NCBI GenBank assembly: GCA_929200455.1
Contig: CAKMZR010000002.1
Span: 1 to 23,772, forward strand
DNA: 23,772 bases
Direction of reading: 5' to 3'
Origin: an uncultured Alphaproteobacteria bacterium
GTDB lineage: Bacteria; Pseudomonadota; Alphaproteobacteria; CAKMZR01
The position numbers were made by a program, and so were the translations under genes. This document shows positions 1 through 7,366 of this stretch, in pieces. The notes beneath the pieces were generated by a model. The model made no database searches, was not told where the DNA came from, and was given only the letters and a program-made list of their open reading frames with translations. Position 1 is the first letter of the stretch. Every line of letters begins with the position of its first letter.

Positions 1-597
1 TCCGTACCCCCCATACTGTCAGATACCGTCACATCTACAGAGTAATCATTATCACTGTCCGCACTGCTAGGCGTCTCAAAGTCCGGACCCGTCTTGAACG
101 TCAGGGCTCCCGTTCCCGTATTAATATTAAACTTACCCGCGTCCGCCCCACCCGAAATGCTGTACATCAATGTGTCACCATCCGCATCAGTTGCCCTCGA
201 CGTATAAGAAACCGTCTGCGTGTTCTCCAACACATTCACAGACTCCGCACTCATCGTCCAATCAGGAGCCGCATTCTCCACCACATCCGTCACCATCACC
301 GTCAACATCAATATGTCCGTAGCACCCATATCGTCAGATGCCGTCACATTCACCGAGTAATCATTGTCACCATCCGCACTCCCAGGAAGCTCATAGTCCG
401 GACCCGTCTTGAACGTCAGGACTCCCGTGTCCGCATTAATATTAAACTTGTTCGCATCCGCCCCTCCCGTAATGCTGTACATCAATGTGTCACCATCTGC
501 ATCACTCGCACTTGATGTATAAGGTACCGCCGTCGTGTTCTCCATCACACTCACAGTCTCCGTGTCACCCGTCCACTCAGGGGACATGTTCGGGAGA
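1..597 (-). repeat. Tandem DNA repeat encoding two cadherin-like units, period 315 bp
   Basis: Bases 1-282 align with 316-597 at a fixed offset of 315 bp (105 codons). In a hand alignment of the first 120 positions I count about 21 mismatches, so roughly 82% identity, with a central block around 79-105 versus 394-420 almost unchanged. The preceding repeat, starting near 637 with a 321 bp offset, is clearly diverged. This points to recent duplication or gene conversion between the two units nearest the C-terminus. The array probably continues past the window edge. Confidence 0.8.
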
Positions 598-2129
598 GAC
601 TCATCAAGATCCGTCACCATCACCGTCACCGCTCGATCCGTCGACTCCCCTCCCGCATGGGCAACCACCGTCACGTCATACGTGTTGTCTCCCCCAGAAT
701 CTCTAGGATTCTCATAGTCCGCCTTCCGTACAAAACTCAACTCTCCCGTGTTTTCATCAATGCTAAATAATCTCGCATCCGCTCCCTTCAAACTATACGT
801 CACCGCCTGACCCGTAACCTTCGCCGTCGCCTCATACGTCTTGGTAAAATCGTGATTCTCCATAACACTAAACGACACCTCGCCCATCGTAAACGTCGGG
901 GCCTCATCCACGTCTCCCACATTCACCGTCAACTTATGAGTCGCTGTCTCTACACCTGACGTCGCCACAATATTCAACGCATACGTCGTCTTACCCGACT
1001 CGTAGTCCGGTGGATTCACAAAACTCAACTCTCCAGAAGACGTAATCGAAAACTTATCCGAATCCGCTCCCGTCAACTCATAGGACACCACCCCTCCAGC
1101 ATCATCCGTCGCCGTAAACGAACCCACCGACGTCGCGTTCTCCATTATATTCGCCGTCAAGGGAAGACCTGACATAAATGACAACGTATCCTCAACCTTG
1201 TCTTGCAACTCCACCTTCGCATAGTACTCACTACGAAGAGAACCTCCTTTCGCTACCACCACCACCTCATACACCCCATCTCCTCCCGAATCACTCATCG
1301 ACTCATAGTCCGGCGACGCCTTAAAACGCAAAACGCCCGTCAACGGATCAAGCTCAAAAAAGCTCGCATCAGGACCTTCCAATTCATACTTCACCGGATC
1401 CCCGTTCGGATCCGACGCCTTAAACAAACCCACATCCTTCTTACCCTCATCCAACTTCACCAAAGCTGGCGACGCACTCGTTCCCTCTCCAGACTTCACA
1501 ACAGAAGGAACTCCACCAGAGGGAGATGCATCTTCCTGAAACTTAGGCGCAACATCTTCCGCCTTCACAGGCTCCGGCGACAACCCCTTTTCAGGAACAT
1601 CCAGATCATTTCCCGCCGTGTCCTCCACAAGACCCGGCTTCAAGTCAACACCAAACTCATCTCCCGCCTTATACTTAAACTTAGTCGGATCCGGCGTGAG
1701 CTTTATCCTCAACGTCTTACCCTTCACCTCTATCGAATCAATCTCATCAGATGTAAGCTTCTTATCCAAACCATCAGACTTATGCGTTATCGCAAGCTTC
1801 TCCAAAATCTTGTCAATTTGACCCTTGTCGACAATCTTCTTCTCCTTCGTGCCAGATAAAGCAATGTCGCCCCTATCCTCCTTAAAATGCAAGACCAATG
1901 TGTTGTCCGTATTGCCACCCGTATCAAATGAAAAATCTCCCAACTCAGGAGGCGTCGTGTCCTTCTGTACAGACGTCTGCACCAAGCCACCCGCTTGACA
2001 CGCTCCCAACGTCAATGACAAGGCAGAAAGTCCAAACAATCCCGCTCCGCGACCCCTAAATATCGACCTCCGCGACTCACGCATTCCCAAAAGACCCCTC
2101 ATACTCACTTCAATATCTCGCATCATCAT
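1..2129 (-). CDS. Cadherin-repeat surface lipoprotein (3' end beyond window)
   Basis: The frame is open from an ATG at 2129 to the window edge: 709 codons with no stop, so the C-terminus is missing. The N-terminus is arginine-rich, then a hydrophobic stretch ends in a lipobox L-G-A-C with the acylated Cys at residue 44. The +2 residue is Gln, which in the classic rule favours the outer membrane. Residues about 58-190 resemble a bacterial Ig-like (SbsA/SwmB-type) domain, with a D-T-A-G-N motif near 170. Cadherin-like repeats follow at about 219-310, 319-408, 410-509, 517-617 and 620 onward, each with a (M/L)EN motif near its start or a PDYE-like motif in its middle. The last two carry DADGD calcium-type motifs (543-547 and 648-652). 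AGGAG lies 10 nt before the first of three consecutive ATGs. The probable role is a calcium-dependent surface adhesin or matrix protein; the partner is unknown. Confidence 0.85.
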   Translation of the reverse strand, partial: MMMRDIEVSMRGLLGMRESRRSIFRGRGAGLFGLSALSLTLGACQAGGLVQTSVQKDTTPPELGDFSFDTGGNTDNTLVLHFKEDRGDIALSGTKEKKIVDKGQIDKILEKLAITHKSDGLDKKLTSDEIDSIEVKGKTLRIKLTPDPTKFKYKAGDEFGVDLKPGLVEDTAGNDLDVPEKGLSPEPVKAEDVAPKFQEDASPSGGVPSVVKSGEGTSASPALVKLDEGKKDVGLFKASDPNGDPVKYELEGPDASFFELDPLTGVLRFKASPDYESMSDSGGDGVYEVVVVAKGGSLRSEYYAKVELQDKVEDTLSFMSGLPLTANIMENATSVGSFTATDDAGGVVSYELTGADSDKFSITSSGELSFVNPPDYESGKTTYALNIVATSGVETATHKLTVNVGDVDEAPTFTMGEVSFSVMENHDFTKTYEATAKVTGQAVTYSLKGADARLFSIDENTGELSFVRKADYENPRDSGGDNTYDVTVVAHAGGESTDRAVTVMVTDLDESLPNMSPEWTGDTETVSVMENTTAVPYTSSASDADGDTLMYSITGGADANKFNINADTGVLTFKTGPDYELPGSADGDNDYSVNVTASDDMGATDILMLTVMVTDVVENAAPDWTMSAESVNVLENTQTVSYTSRATDADGDTLMYSISGGADAGKFNINTGTGALTFKTGPDFETPSSADSDNDYSVDVTVSDSMGGT

Positions 2130-2249
2130 CGTACTTGTTCTCCTGAAAAAGCCGTTATCCCCAAAAAACTTCATAAAAAAACATGCCGCCCATCAAACCC
2201 ATACGAAAAACCCTACTTTATAGTTTTAGATCAGCATGTCGTACAAGAG

Positions 2250-2258
2250 ATTATACCA
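2250..2258 (-). promoter_or_regulatory. Extended -10 promoter of the cadherin-repeat lipoprotein
   Basis: Read on the minus strand, positions 2255-2250 are TATAAT, preceded by TGG, giving the extended -10 form TGnTATAAT. At a 17 bp spacing the -35 position holds no recognisable hexamer, which is typical of an activator-dependent promoter. The expected transcription start is at about 2242-2244, leaving an untranslated leader of about 115 nt before the ATG at 2129. Confidence 0.6.
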
Positions 2259-2274
2259 CATCAAACCCTCGCTA

Positions 2275-2290
2275 TGTGACCCCCGTCACA
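2275..2290. promoter_or_regulatory. CRP/FNR-family operator, TGTGA-N6-TCACA
   Basis: The 16 bp sequence is an inverted repeat TGTGAC-CCCC-GTCACA, matching both half-sites of the E. coli CRP consensus exactly. Its centre (2282.5) is about 40 bp upstream of the start predicted from the TATAAT at 2250-2255, the class II activator position. The site is non-coding and faces the lipoprotein gene. Which CRP/FNR-family protein binds it cannot be told from the window. Confidence 0.6.
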
Positions 2291-2374
2291 AACACTTTTT
2301 TGTGTGAAATAAAGCACTGCGTGACAAAAATCATAAATACAGCCATCAACAAACATACAGCGTCTCTACTCACC

Positions 2375-3313
2375 TCAAAGAAAAATCTCTCCAAAACACA
2401 CCCGAAAAAATTCCTTCGCACGCTCCACGTCTCGACCTATCTGAGAAAACAATAACTCCTGAGACTCAAAACGAATCTCCTCCCTCAAACGACGCAAAAA
2501 CTCAATCCGCAACTCTCGACCATACAAATCCTCATCACAGCCAAAAAGATGGACCTCTATCCTCGGGGACTCAGAAATACCCATCGTCGGACGAACACCC
2601 ACGTTCCCCACTCCATAATAATACTTACCCCCATAACCCACACGAACCACATACACCCCATAGCCCATCCTTACACGCCCTTCCTCGTACGGAATATTCG
2701 CCGTCGCCACACCCTCTCTGCCCGCAAGACCCGCTCCCCTCTCAACCCTACCCATAATACTGTACCAACGACCCAACAAAATACCCGCCTCATCCATACA
2801 CCCTCGCCTCACATAATCCCTTATCTTCGTCGAAGAGACCAAGCCCAAATCCCTATCCCTCAAGGACTCCACTCCATGAACCTCGCCGCACAAATCCGAT
2901 AAAACCCCTATATCTCCCTCGCGACCCCGACCAAAACGAAAATCTTTGCCCACAACCACACAAAAAGGCGCAAACTTCTCCAATATATAGCCCTTCACAA
3001 AATCTATCGGACTAAGCGACGACAGGTGCTCGTCAAAACACAGTTCACAGTAAGCATCCGCTCCCAGAGAGGAAAAACTCAACAACTTCTCTTCCAGATT
3101 CTGCAACAAAAAAGGCTCCCCTTCAGGCGAAAAAAACCTTCGTGCATGTGGAGAAAATCCCACAACCAACAAAGGCCTTCCCCCTCCCCATAACCTGCCT
3201 CGTGACAACAACATGCTGTGACCCCGATGCACTCCGTCAAAATGTCCTATCAACACCACGCCACCCTTCAAAAAAGAAGGAAGACTATCATCCGACCCAA
3301 AATATAATGTCAC
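2375..3313 (-). CDS. ribF: Bifunctional riboflavin kinase/FMN adenylyltransferase (FAD synthetase)
   Basis: This 312-residue protein has the usual RibF length and two-domain order. Residues 1-185 are the nucleotidyltransferase (FMN to FAD) domain, with GHFDGVHRGH at 23-32, FSPHA at 53-57, a VVGKDFRFGRGREGD segment at 120-134 and SSTKIRDYV at 160-168. Residues about 186-310 are the riboflavin kinase domain, with TANI at 204-207, VGVRPT at 238-243 and the catalytic-type Glu in EVHLF (E253) before DLYGRELRIEFL. The kinase signature usually reads GFPTAN; here it is GVATAN, losing the Pro but keeping Thr and Asn. The start ATG overlaps the stop of the DUF1289 gene (ATGA), so the two are probably co-translated. 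It acts in the cytoplasm. Confidence 0.93.
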   Translation of the reverse strand: MTLYFGSDDSLPSFLKGGVVLIGHFDGVHRGHSMLLSRGRLWGGGRPLLVVGFSPHARRFFSPEGEPFLLQNLEEKLLSFSSLGADAYCELCFDEHLSSLSPIDFVKGYILEKFAPFCVVVGKDFRFGRGREGDIGVLSDLCGEVHGVESLRDRDLGLVSSTKIRDYVRRGCMDEAGILLGRWYSIMGRVERGAGLAGREGVATANIPYEEGRVRMGYGVYVVRVGYGGKYYYGVGNVGVRPTMGISESPRIEVHLFGCDEDLYGRELRIEFLRRLREEIRFESQELLFSQIGRDVERAKEFFRVCFGEIFL

Positions 3314-3567
3314 TCCAACCCTCTCAACTGACGACGACGACCCGGCCTACGCTCACGAGAACCCACCCGTCCCAAACGACGCCGACGCTCTCGCAAAGAC
3401 TCCAAAACCTCATAGCGTTCCTCTTCGCTCATACTTGACCAACTCTCTATCTCCTCCATATTTCTCAAACACCCCTTGCATATACCCGCTTTATCATCCA
3501 GAATACAAATGCCCACACACGGCGATACAATACGACCAAACTTAACCCCTTTCTCTCCTCTCACCAT
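3310..3567 (-). CDS. DUF1289 small zinc-finger-like protein
   Basis: The protein carries the DUF1289 signature: S-P-C-V-G-I-C, then an acidic LDD, then I-C-K-G-C-L-R and E-I-x-S-W. The four cysteines are probably a metal site; function is not established. The C-terminus is very Arg-rich. I chose the ATG at 3567 (85 residues) because it has GAGGG 5 nt upstream, gives a family-like N-terminus just before SPC, and leaves 58 bp for signals ahead of the divergent transglycosylase gene. An in-frame ATG at 3627 (105 residues), also with GAGGG 6 nt upstream, is possible; it would share a CATG with the divergent gene's start. The stop overlaps the ribF start. Confidence 0.85.
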   Translation of the reverse strand: MVRGEKGVKFGRIVSPCVGICILDDKAGICKGCLRNMEEIESWSSMSEEERYEVLESLRERRRRLGRVGSRERRPGRRRQLRGLE

Positions 3568-3625
3568 AAAAACCCTCACATCAAAACCAGAAAATTCCTT
3601 CACCCAACACACACTCTCTCTTACC

Positions 3626-4654
3626 ATGCTTCACCCTCGCACGCTACCTCCCTTTATCCCTTTCTTCCTACTCCTCTTCCTCCCCCACCTCGCTCTTGCC
3701 CAAAATCTACCTCCCGTACCCGAACACCAACAATTCATCTCCTACCTACAAACTCTAAAACAACCCTTCCTCTCTCAAGGCGTCTCTCCCGTCGTCTTCA
3801 ATAGCTTCATCTCTTCCGTCTCCTATAGACAAGGCGTCATCGAAAGCGACAGAAATCAACCAGAAAGCAAATTCACTCCCCAAAAATACCTCTCCTACCT
3901 CGTCTCAGAAAAACGTATAGAAAAAGGAAAATTACTCCTCAAAAAACACCAAAAATTACTCCAGAAAATCTCAGACACATTCGGCGTGCCTCCCCACGTT
4001 CTCGTCGCTTTTTGGGGAATCGAATCCTTCTACGGAACCTACACAGGAAAAGTCCCCATCTCACACGCCCTCGCCACACTCACTTTCGATACACGACGAC
4101 GACAATTCTTCAAAGAACAACTCTTCTCTTACCTCCTCCTGCGATCAGAAGGCAGCCTCACCCACGACAACATCGGAAGCAGCTGGGCCGGAGCTATGGG
4201 CCATATGCAATTCATGCCATCCACCTACCTACAATACGCCATCGATTACGATAACGACAAAAAAAGAGACCTCTGGGAATCTCTACCAGACATCTTCGCT
4301 TCCGCCGCTCACTACCTACAAAAAGTCGGATGGAAAAAAGGACAACGATGGGGAAGACCCGTCTCCCTTCCCTCAACTCTCAAACCAGAAAACTATAAAA
4401 AGACCTTGCCTCTCAACCAATGGAAAAAAATAGGCCTCCGACTCTGGGACGGAAATCAACTCCCCACATCAACCATAAAAGCGAAACTCATCTTCTTCGA
4501 CAATAACGCTCCCGCTTTCATCTCATACCACAATTTCAACGTCATCCTACGTTGGAACCGATCCACTCTCTACGCTCTTGCCGTCGGACTCCTCTCTGAC
4601 CACATCGCCGACAAAAAAACTCCCTCCAACTTTGCAGCCCCCTTCACACCATGA
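3626..4654 (+). CDS. mltB: MltB-type lytic murein transglycosylase (GH103 family)
   Basis: The 342-residue protein starts with a signal peptide (hydrophobic 10-24, cleavage likely after A-L-A near 25) and is probably periplasmic; no lipobox is present. The SLT_2/MltB core is clear: FWGIESFYGTY with catalytic Glu at 133, W-A-G-A-M-G-H-M-Q-F-M-P-S-T-Y at 187-201, D-N-D-K-K-R-D-L-W at 209-217 and a C-terminal L-R-W-N-R-S-T-L-Y-A-L-A-V-G segment at 308-321. It cleaves the MurNAc-GlcNAc bond of peptidoglycan to form 1,6-anhydro-MurNAc ends. No peptidoglycan-binding domain follows. The ATG at 3626 is required for the signal peptide; no clear Shine-Dalgarno precedes it. It is one of only two genes on the + strand, and its stop overlaps the next gene's ATG. 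Confidence 0.93.
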   Translation: MLHPRTLPPFIPFFLLLFLPHLALAQNLPPVPEHQQFISYLQTLKQPFLSQGVSPVVFNSFISSVSYRQGVIESDRNQPESKFTPQKYLSYLVSEKRIEKGKLLLKKHQKLLQKISDTFGVPPHVLVAFWGIESFYGTYTGKVPISHALATLTFDTRRRQFFKEQLFSYLLLRSEGSLTHDNIGSSWAGAMGHMQFMPSTYLQYAIDYDNDKKRDLWESLPDIFASAAHYLQKVGWKKGQRWGRPVSLPSTLKPENYKKTLPLNQWKKIGLRLWDGNQLPTSTIKAKLIFFDNNAPAFISYHNFNVILRWNRSTLYALAVGLLSDHIADKKTPSNFAAPFTP

Positions 4655-4950
4655 AAAAAATTATTACCCTCATCTCCCTTGCTCTCCTACTCTCTGCTTG
4701 TGCAAGAAGTACAGAACTTTCCTCTAGCAAAAATAACACCCTCCAACCCGACTCCGAATCACATCACCCCCCAAAACAAAAACCCAAATTCATTCCCTTC
4801 CCCGAACTCATCGACCGCAAAACCTTAAAAAGTATGATCCTAAACCCAAGAAATGACAGCTCCATCAAATCATTCCAACCCCAAAATCCTCCTTCTCCTC
4901 CACAAACACCCCCTCATATACTCAAAATCCTTGAAACACCCTCTTCGTAA
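4651..4950 (+). CDS. Small lipoprotein of unknown function
   Basis: The 99-residue product has a textbook lipoprotein signal: M-K-K, a hydrophobic stretch, and lipobox L-L-S-A-C with Cys at 17. The rest is a hydrophilic linker rich in Ser, Pro, Lys and Asn, a short amphipathic stretch near 52-67, and a proline-rich tail. No known domain is recognised. It contains no Gly and no Val, as expected for a gene on the G-poor strand. Its ATG overlaps the mltB stop (ATGA), so it is probably co-translated with the transglycosylase and may work with it at the cell envelope. The gene ends 28 bp from the convergent yidC stop. It could be a degraded remnant of a longer lipoprotein. Confidence 0.7.
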   Translation: MKKIITLISLALLLSACARSTELSSSKNNTLQPDSESHHPPKQKPKFIPFPELIDRKTLKSMILNPRNDSSIKSFQPQNPPSPPQTPPHILKILETPSS

Positions 4951-4978
4951 ACCTCCCGAACCCAAGTCCGCCACCCCC

Positions 4979-6751
4979 TCAGTTCTTCGCCCCCAAACGC
5001 CGCATAATCAACGCCTGCTGACCTATCGACAGCAAATTGTTCCACGACCAATAAATCACAAGACCCGCAGGAAAAGTCGCCAGCATAAACGTAAAGACTA
5101 TCGGCAAAAACTTAAAAACTCTCGCCTGAACAGGATCCGTCGGCATCGGCTGCATCCTTTGCTGCAACCACATCGTCCCTCCCATGATCAACGGCCAGAT
5201 CCCTATGTTCACTATCTGAAGAAATCCTGGAACCGTCCACGAAATCAATCCAAATAATGTCAAAATCCCTAGCGGATCCGGAGCCGATAAGTCCGCTATC
5301 CAACCGAAAAATGGCGCGTGGCGCATCTCTATCGTCACAAACAAAACCTTATACAACGCAAAAAATACAGGAATCTGTAACAACACAGGCAAACAACCCG
5401 CCAGCGGATTCACCTTCTCTCGCTTGTACAAATCCATCATCGCTCGACTCATACTTTGACGATCATCTCCATAACGCTCCTTCATCTCCATAACCTGAGG
5501 CTGCAACAACTTCAACTTACTCATCGAACGGTACGACTTCTGCGCAAGCGGGAAAAATAATAATTTCATCAATACCGTCAACGCCAATATCGAAAGTCCA
5601 AAATTTCCTAGCTGCTCGTACAACCACGACAAAAGATAAAATATCGGCTTCGTCAAAAAATATAACCACCCAAAATCTACCGCCTTGTCAAAAGACGGTA
5701 TCTTCAACTCCTCCTCATACCTATCCAATATACTCACCCTCTTCGCTCCCACAAAAAATTGTCCCTCCCAATCCTGCTCTCCTCCAGTCAAAACCTCCGA
5801 CTCCGGCCACAACATATCCGACTGATAACGAAAATCTTCTCCATACGGGGCCGCCTTCATCTGATACATCACTTCCGCCGTCTGAGAAGGCATAAGCGCC
5901 GTCAACCAATACTTGTCCGTTATCCCCGTCCAACCTCCCTCTCCAGAAAAACTCAGCTTCCGCGACTCTTCATCCGAAACATCACTGTACGAAATCTCCT
6001 GAAGTCCCCCATCCATGTACCCTATAAAACCCTCGTGCAGTATGTAAAAATTCTCAAGGTGCGGCGTGCCCGCTCGCGATATCAATCCATAAGGACGCAC
6101 GCTCACAGACTCCCCAGAACCATTCCTCACCCCCTGACGGTAGCCAATCATATAGTCTTCATCAATCCAAAAATCTATCGAAAACAAGACCTTCTGGCCA
6201 CTCTCCCACAAAAGACGGACAGGACTCCCCACGCCCAAATAACGAGAACCCTCCACTTGCCACTCCGTCTTGTGATCCGGAACCTCAAGAACATCTCCGT
6301 CCCCATAACTCCCGAGCCAACCTAGCTGCATAAAATAAGGATGTGCCGTGCCACTCGGCGATAACAACCGAATCTTCTCACCACCTTCTCCCGCCATCAC
6401 ATCATAGTCCAAAAGCAAAAGATCATCCACCTTGCCTCCTCGAAGATTCAGACTCCCAAGAAGCTTATCCGTCCGAATCTCTAACCTCGGACCCTCCACA
6501 GCTTCATCACCTCCCACCGACGACACATCATCCACGCTCTTAGGCAATAGTTTTGGGATACTCGCCTCGTCGCTTCTCAATTCCGACACACCCTCAATCG
6601 GCGTATCTCCCGCCAGCAACCTCTGCTTCTCCATCTCCGCCGCCATACGCTCTTGACGCGGAAGCTCATACCACACTTGCCACACTATCAATATCAAAAG
6701 CGAAACCAAAACCGCTATCCACAACCTCGCCTTGTCACTATCCGGCATCAA
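4979..6751 (-). CDS. yidC: Membrane protein insertase YidC
   Basis: This 590-residue protein is a full-length proteobacterial YidC/Oxa1-type insertase. An N-terminal membrane segment (about 10-28) precedes a large periplasmic beta domain (to about 350). The C-terminal five-helix core includes a conserved L-T-V-L-M-K-L-L-F-F-P-L segment, where Lys stands at the position of the substrate-groove Arg of E. coli YidC, then G-C-L-P-V-L-L-Q-I-P-V-F-F-A-L-Y, and a C-terminal F-P-A-G-L-V-I-Y-W-x-W-N-N. It inserts inner-membrane proteins alone or with SecYEG. Its ATG overlaps the rnpA stop (ATGA). The order rpmH-rnpA-yidC is widely conserved. No clear rho-independent terminator follows. Confidence 0.97.
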   Translation of the reverse strand: MMPDSDKARLWIAVLVSLLILIVWQVWYELPRQERMAAEMEKQRLLAGDTPIEGVSELRSDEASIPKLLPKSVDDVSSVGGDEAVEGPRLEIRTDKLLGSLNLRGGKVDDLLLLDYDVMAGEGGEKIRLLSPSGTAHPYFMQLGWLGSYGDGDVLEVPDHKTEWQVEGSRYLGVGSPVRLLWESGQKVLFSIDFWIDEDYMIGYRQGVRNGSGESVSVRPYGLISRAGTPHLENFYILHEGFIGYMDGGLQEISYSDVSDEESRKLSFSGEGGWTGITDKYWLTALMPSQTAEVMYQMKAAPYGEDFRYQSDMLWPESEVLTGGEQDWEGQFFVGAKRVSILDRYEEELKIPSFDKAVDFGWLYFLTKPIFYLLSWLYEQLGNFGLSILALTVLMKLLFFPLAQKSYRSMSKLKLLQPQVMEMKERYGDDRQSMSRAMMDLYKREKVNPLAGCLPVLLQIPVFFALYKVLFVTIEMRHAPFFGWIADLSAPDPLGILTLFGLISWTVPGFLQIVNIGIWPLIMGGTMWLQQRMQPMPTDPVQARVFKFLPIVFTFMLATFPAGLVIYWSWNNLLSIGQQALIMRRLGAKN

Positions 6752-7164
6752 TACTCTCTCCTCTGCTTCCTCTTACCCCGATCTTCTCGTCCCACACGAC
6801 TCTCACCCTTTGCTCCCTTCCAAACCCCTCCCTTCTTCATCACATAACGAAAAGACTTCCGCAAATCCTTCCACCCTATACCCACCGTCAACGCTCCCGC
6901 TATCATGTTCACATCCCATCCCTTCTCAAACTCTCCCTCATATTCACGCCACAAAGCGCGCAATCGCCTCTTCGCCCGATTCCTCTTTACCGCATTCCCA
7001 ACCTTACGAGACGCCGTCACCCCCCAACGCAAAACCTTTCCAGAACTCTCCCCCTCGTCTTCCCGAACCCTCTTCGCCAACTGCACCGCTACTCCTCCCG
7101 CCGCAAAAAAACGACCCTCGTGACGCAGTTTCACAAAATCCTCCCTCTTACGCAAATGTACCAC
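6748..7164 (-). CDS. rnpA: Ribonuclease P protein component
   Basis: The 138-residue basic protein supports the catalytic RNA in 5' processing of tRNA precursors. The RNR signature is present as R-N-R-A-K-R-R-L-R at 61-69, preceded by G-V-T-A-S-R-K-V-G-N-A-V-K (48-60), and the N-terminal L-R-K-R-E-D-F fits the family. Downstream, the strand that usually reads ...(I/F)-A-R... is I-A-G here (88-90), so that Arg is missing. The Arg/Lys-rich C-terminal tail (about 111-138) is longer than in many homologues. The start is a GTG at 7164; GGGAG lies 9 nt upstream and an in-frame TGA 30-32 nt further upstream excludes a much longer form. It overlaps yidC by 4 nt. Confidence 0.93.
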   Translation of the reverse strand: MVHLRKREDFVKLRHEGRFFAAGGVAVQLAKRVREDEGESSGKVLRWGVTASRKVGNAVKRNRAKRRLRALWREYEGEFEKGWDVNMIAGALTVGIGWKDLRKSFRYVMKKGGVWKGAKGESRVGREDRGKRKQRREY

Positions 7165-7213
7165 AGAATAACGCTCCCTAAACCCAACAATCCCTCAATT
7201 CCACCACACCCCC

Positions 7214-7348
7214 TCAAGCACTCAAAATCTTACGACCCTTGCCTCTCCTGCACGACAATACACGACGACCTCCCTTCGTCCTCATCCGTGAACGAAATCC
7301 ATGGCGACGCTTGCGTACCAAACGACTCGGCTGAAATGTCCTCTTCAT
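7214..7348 (-). CDS. rpmH: 50S ribosomal protein L34
   Basis: This 44-codon gene was found by translating the gap between the TolC-family gene and rnpA. The product begins M-K-R-T-F-Q-P-S and contains R-K-R-R-H-G-F-R-S-R-M and K-G-G-R-R-V-L, ending in K-I-L-S-A, the full L34 pattern at the normal length. GAGAGG lies 9 nt before the ATG. It sits 18 bp downstream of the TolC-family gene and 49 bp upstream of rnpA; the rpmH-rnpA pair is conserved across bacteria. Confidence 0.97.
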   Translation of the reverse strand: MKRTFQPSRLVRKRRHGFRSRMRTKGGRRVLSCRRGKGRKILSA

Positions 7349-7366
7349 ATCCTTATACCTCTCTCA

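Larger units (their letters stand above)
2130..2374. other. 245 bp intergenic region between ribF and the surface lipoprotein
   Basis: No coding sequence is supported here. It is visibly richer in A and T than its flanks. It holds the CRP-type operator and extended -10 promoter described separately, and the 5' leader of the lipoprotein mRNA. The part next to the ribF stop (2291-2374) should hold the ribF terminator, but I see only weak stems (4 bp ACAC/GTGT around 2292-2306) and no convincing GC-rich hairpin with a T-run. Confidence 0.6.

Noticed and set aside
1..597. CRISPR-like or satellite array
   Set aside because: The 315 bp period is an exact multiple of three, stays in frame and encodes a recognisable cadherin-like domain, so it is a coding repeat.
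1203..1859. + strand open frame of 218 codons with Arg/Leu-rich product
   Set aside because: It is antisense to the uninterrupted cadherin-repeat lipoprotein frame, which has a lipobox, promoter and repeats.
4951..4978. Bidirectional terminator between the convergent lipoprotein and yidC genes
   Set aside because: The 28 bp gap contains no inverted repeat with a T-run on either strand.
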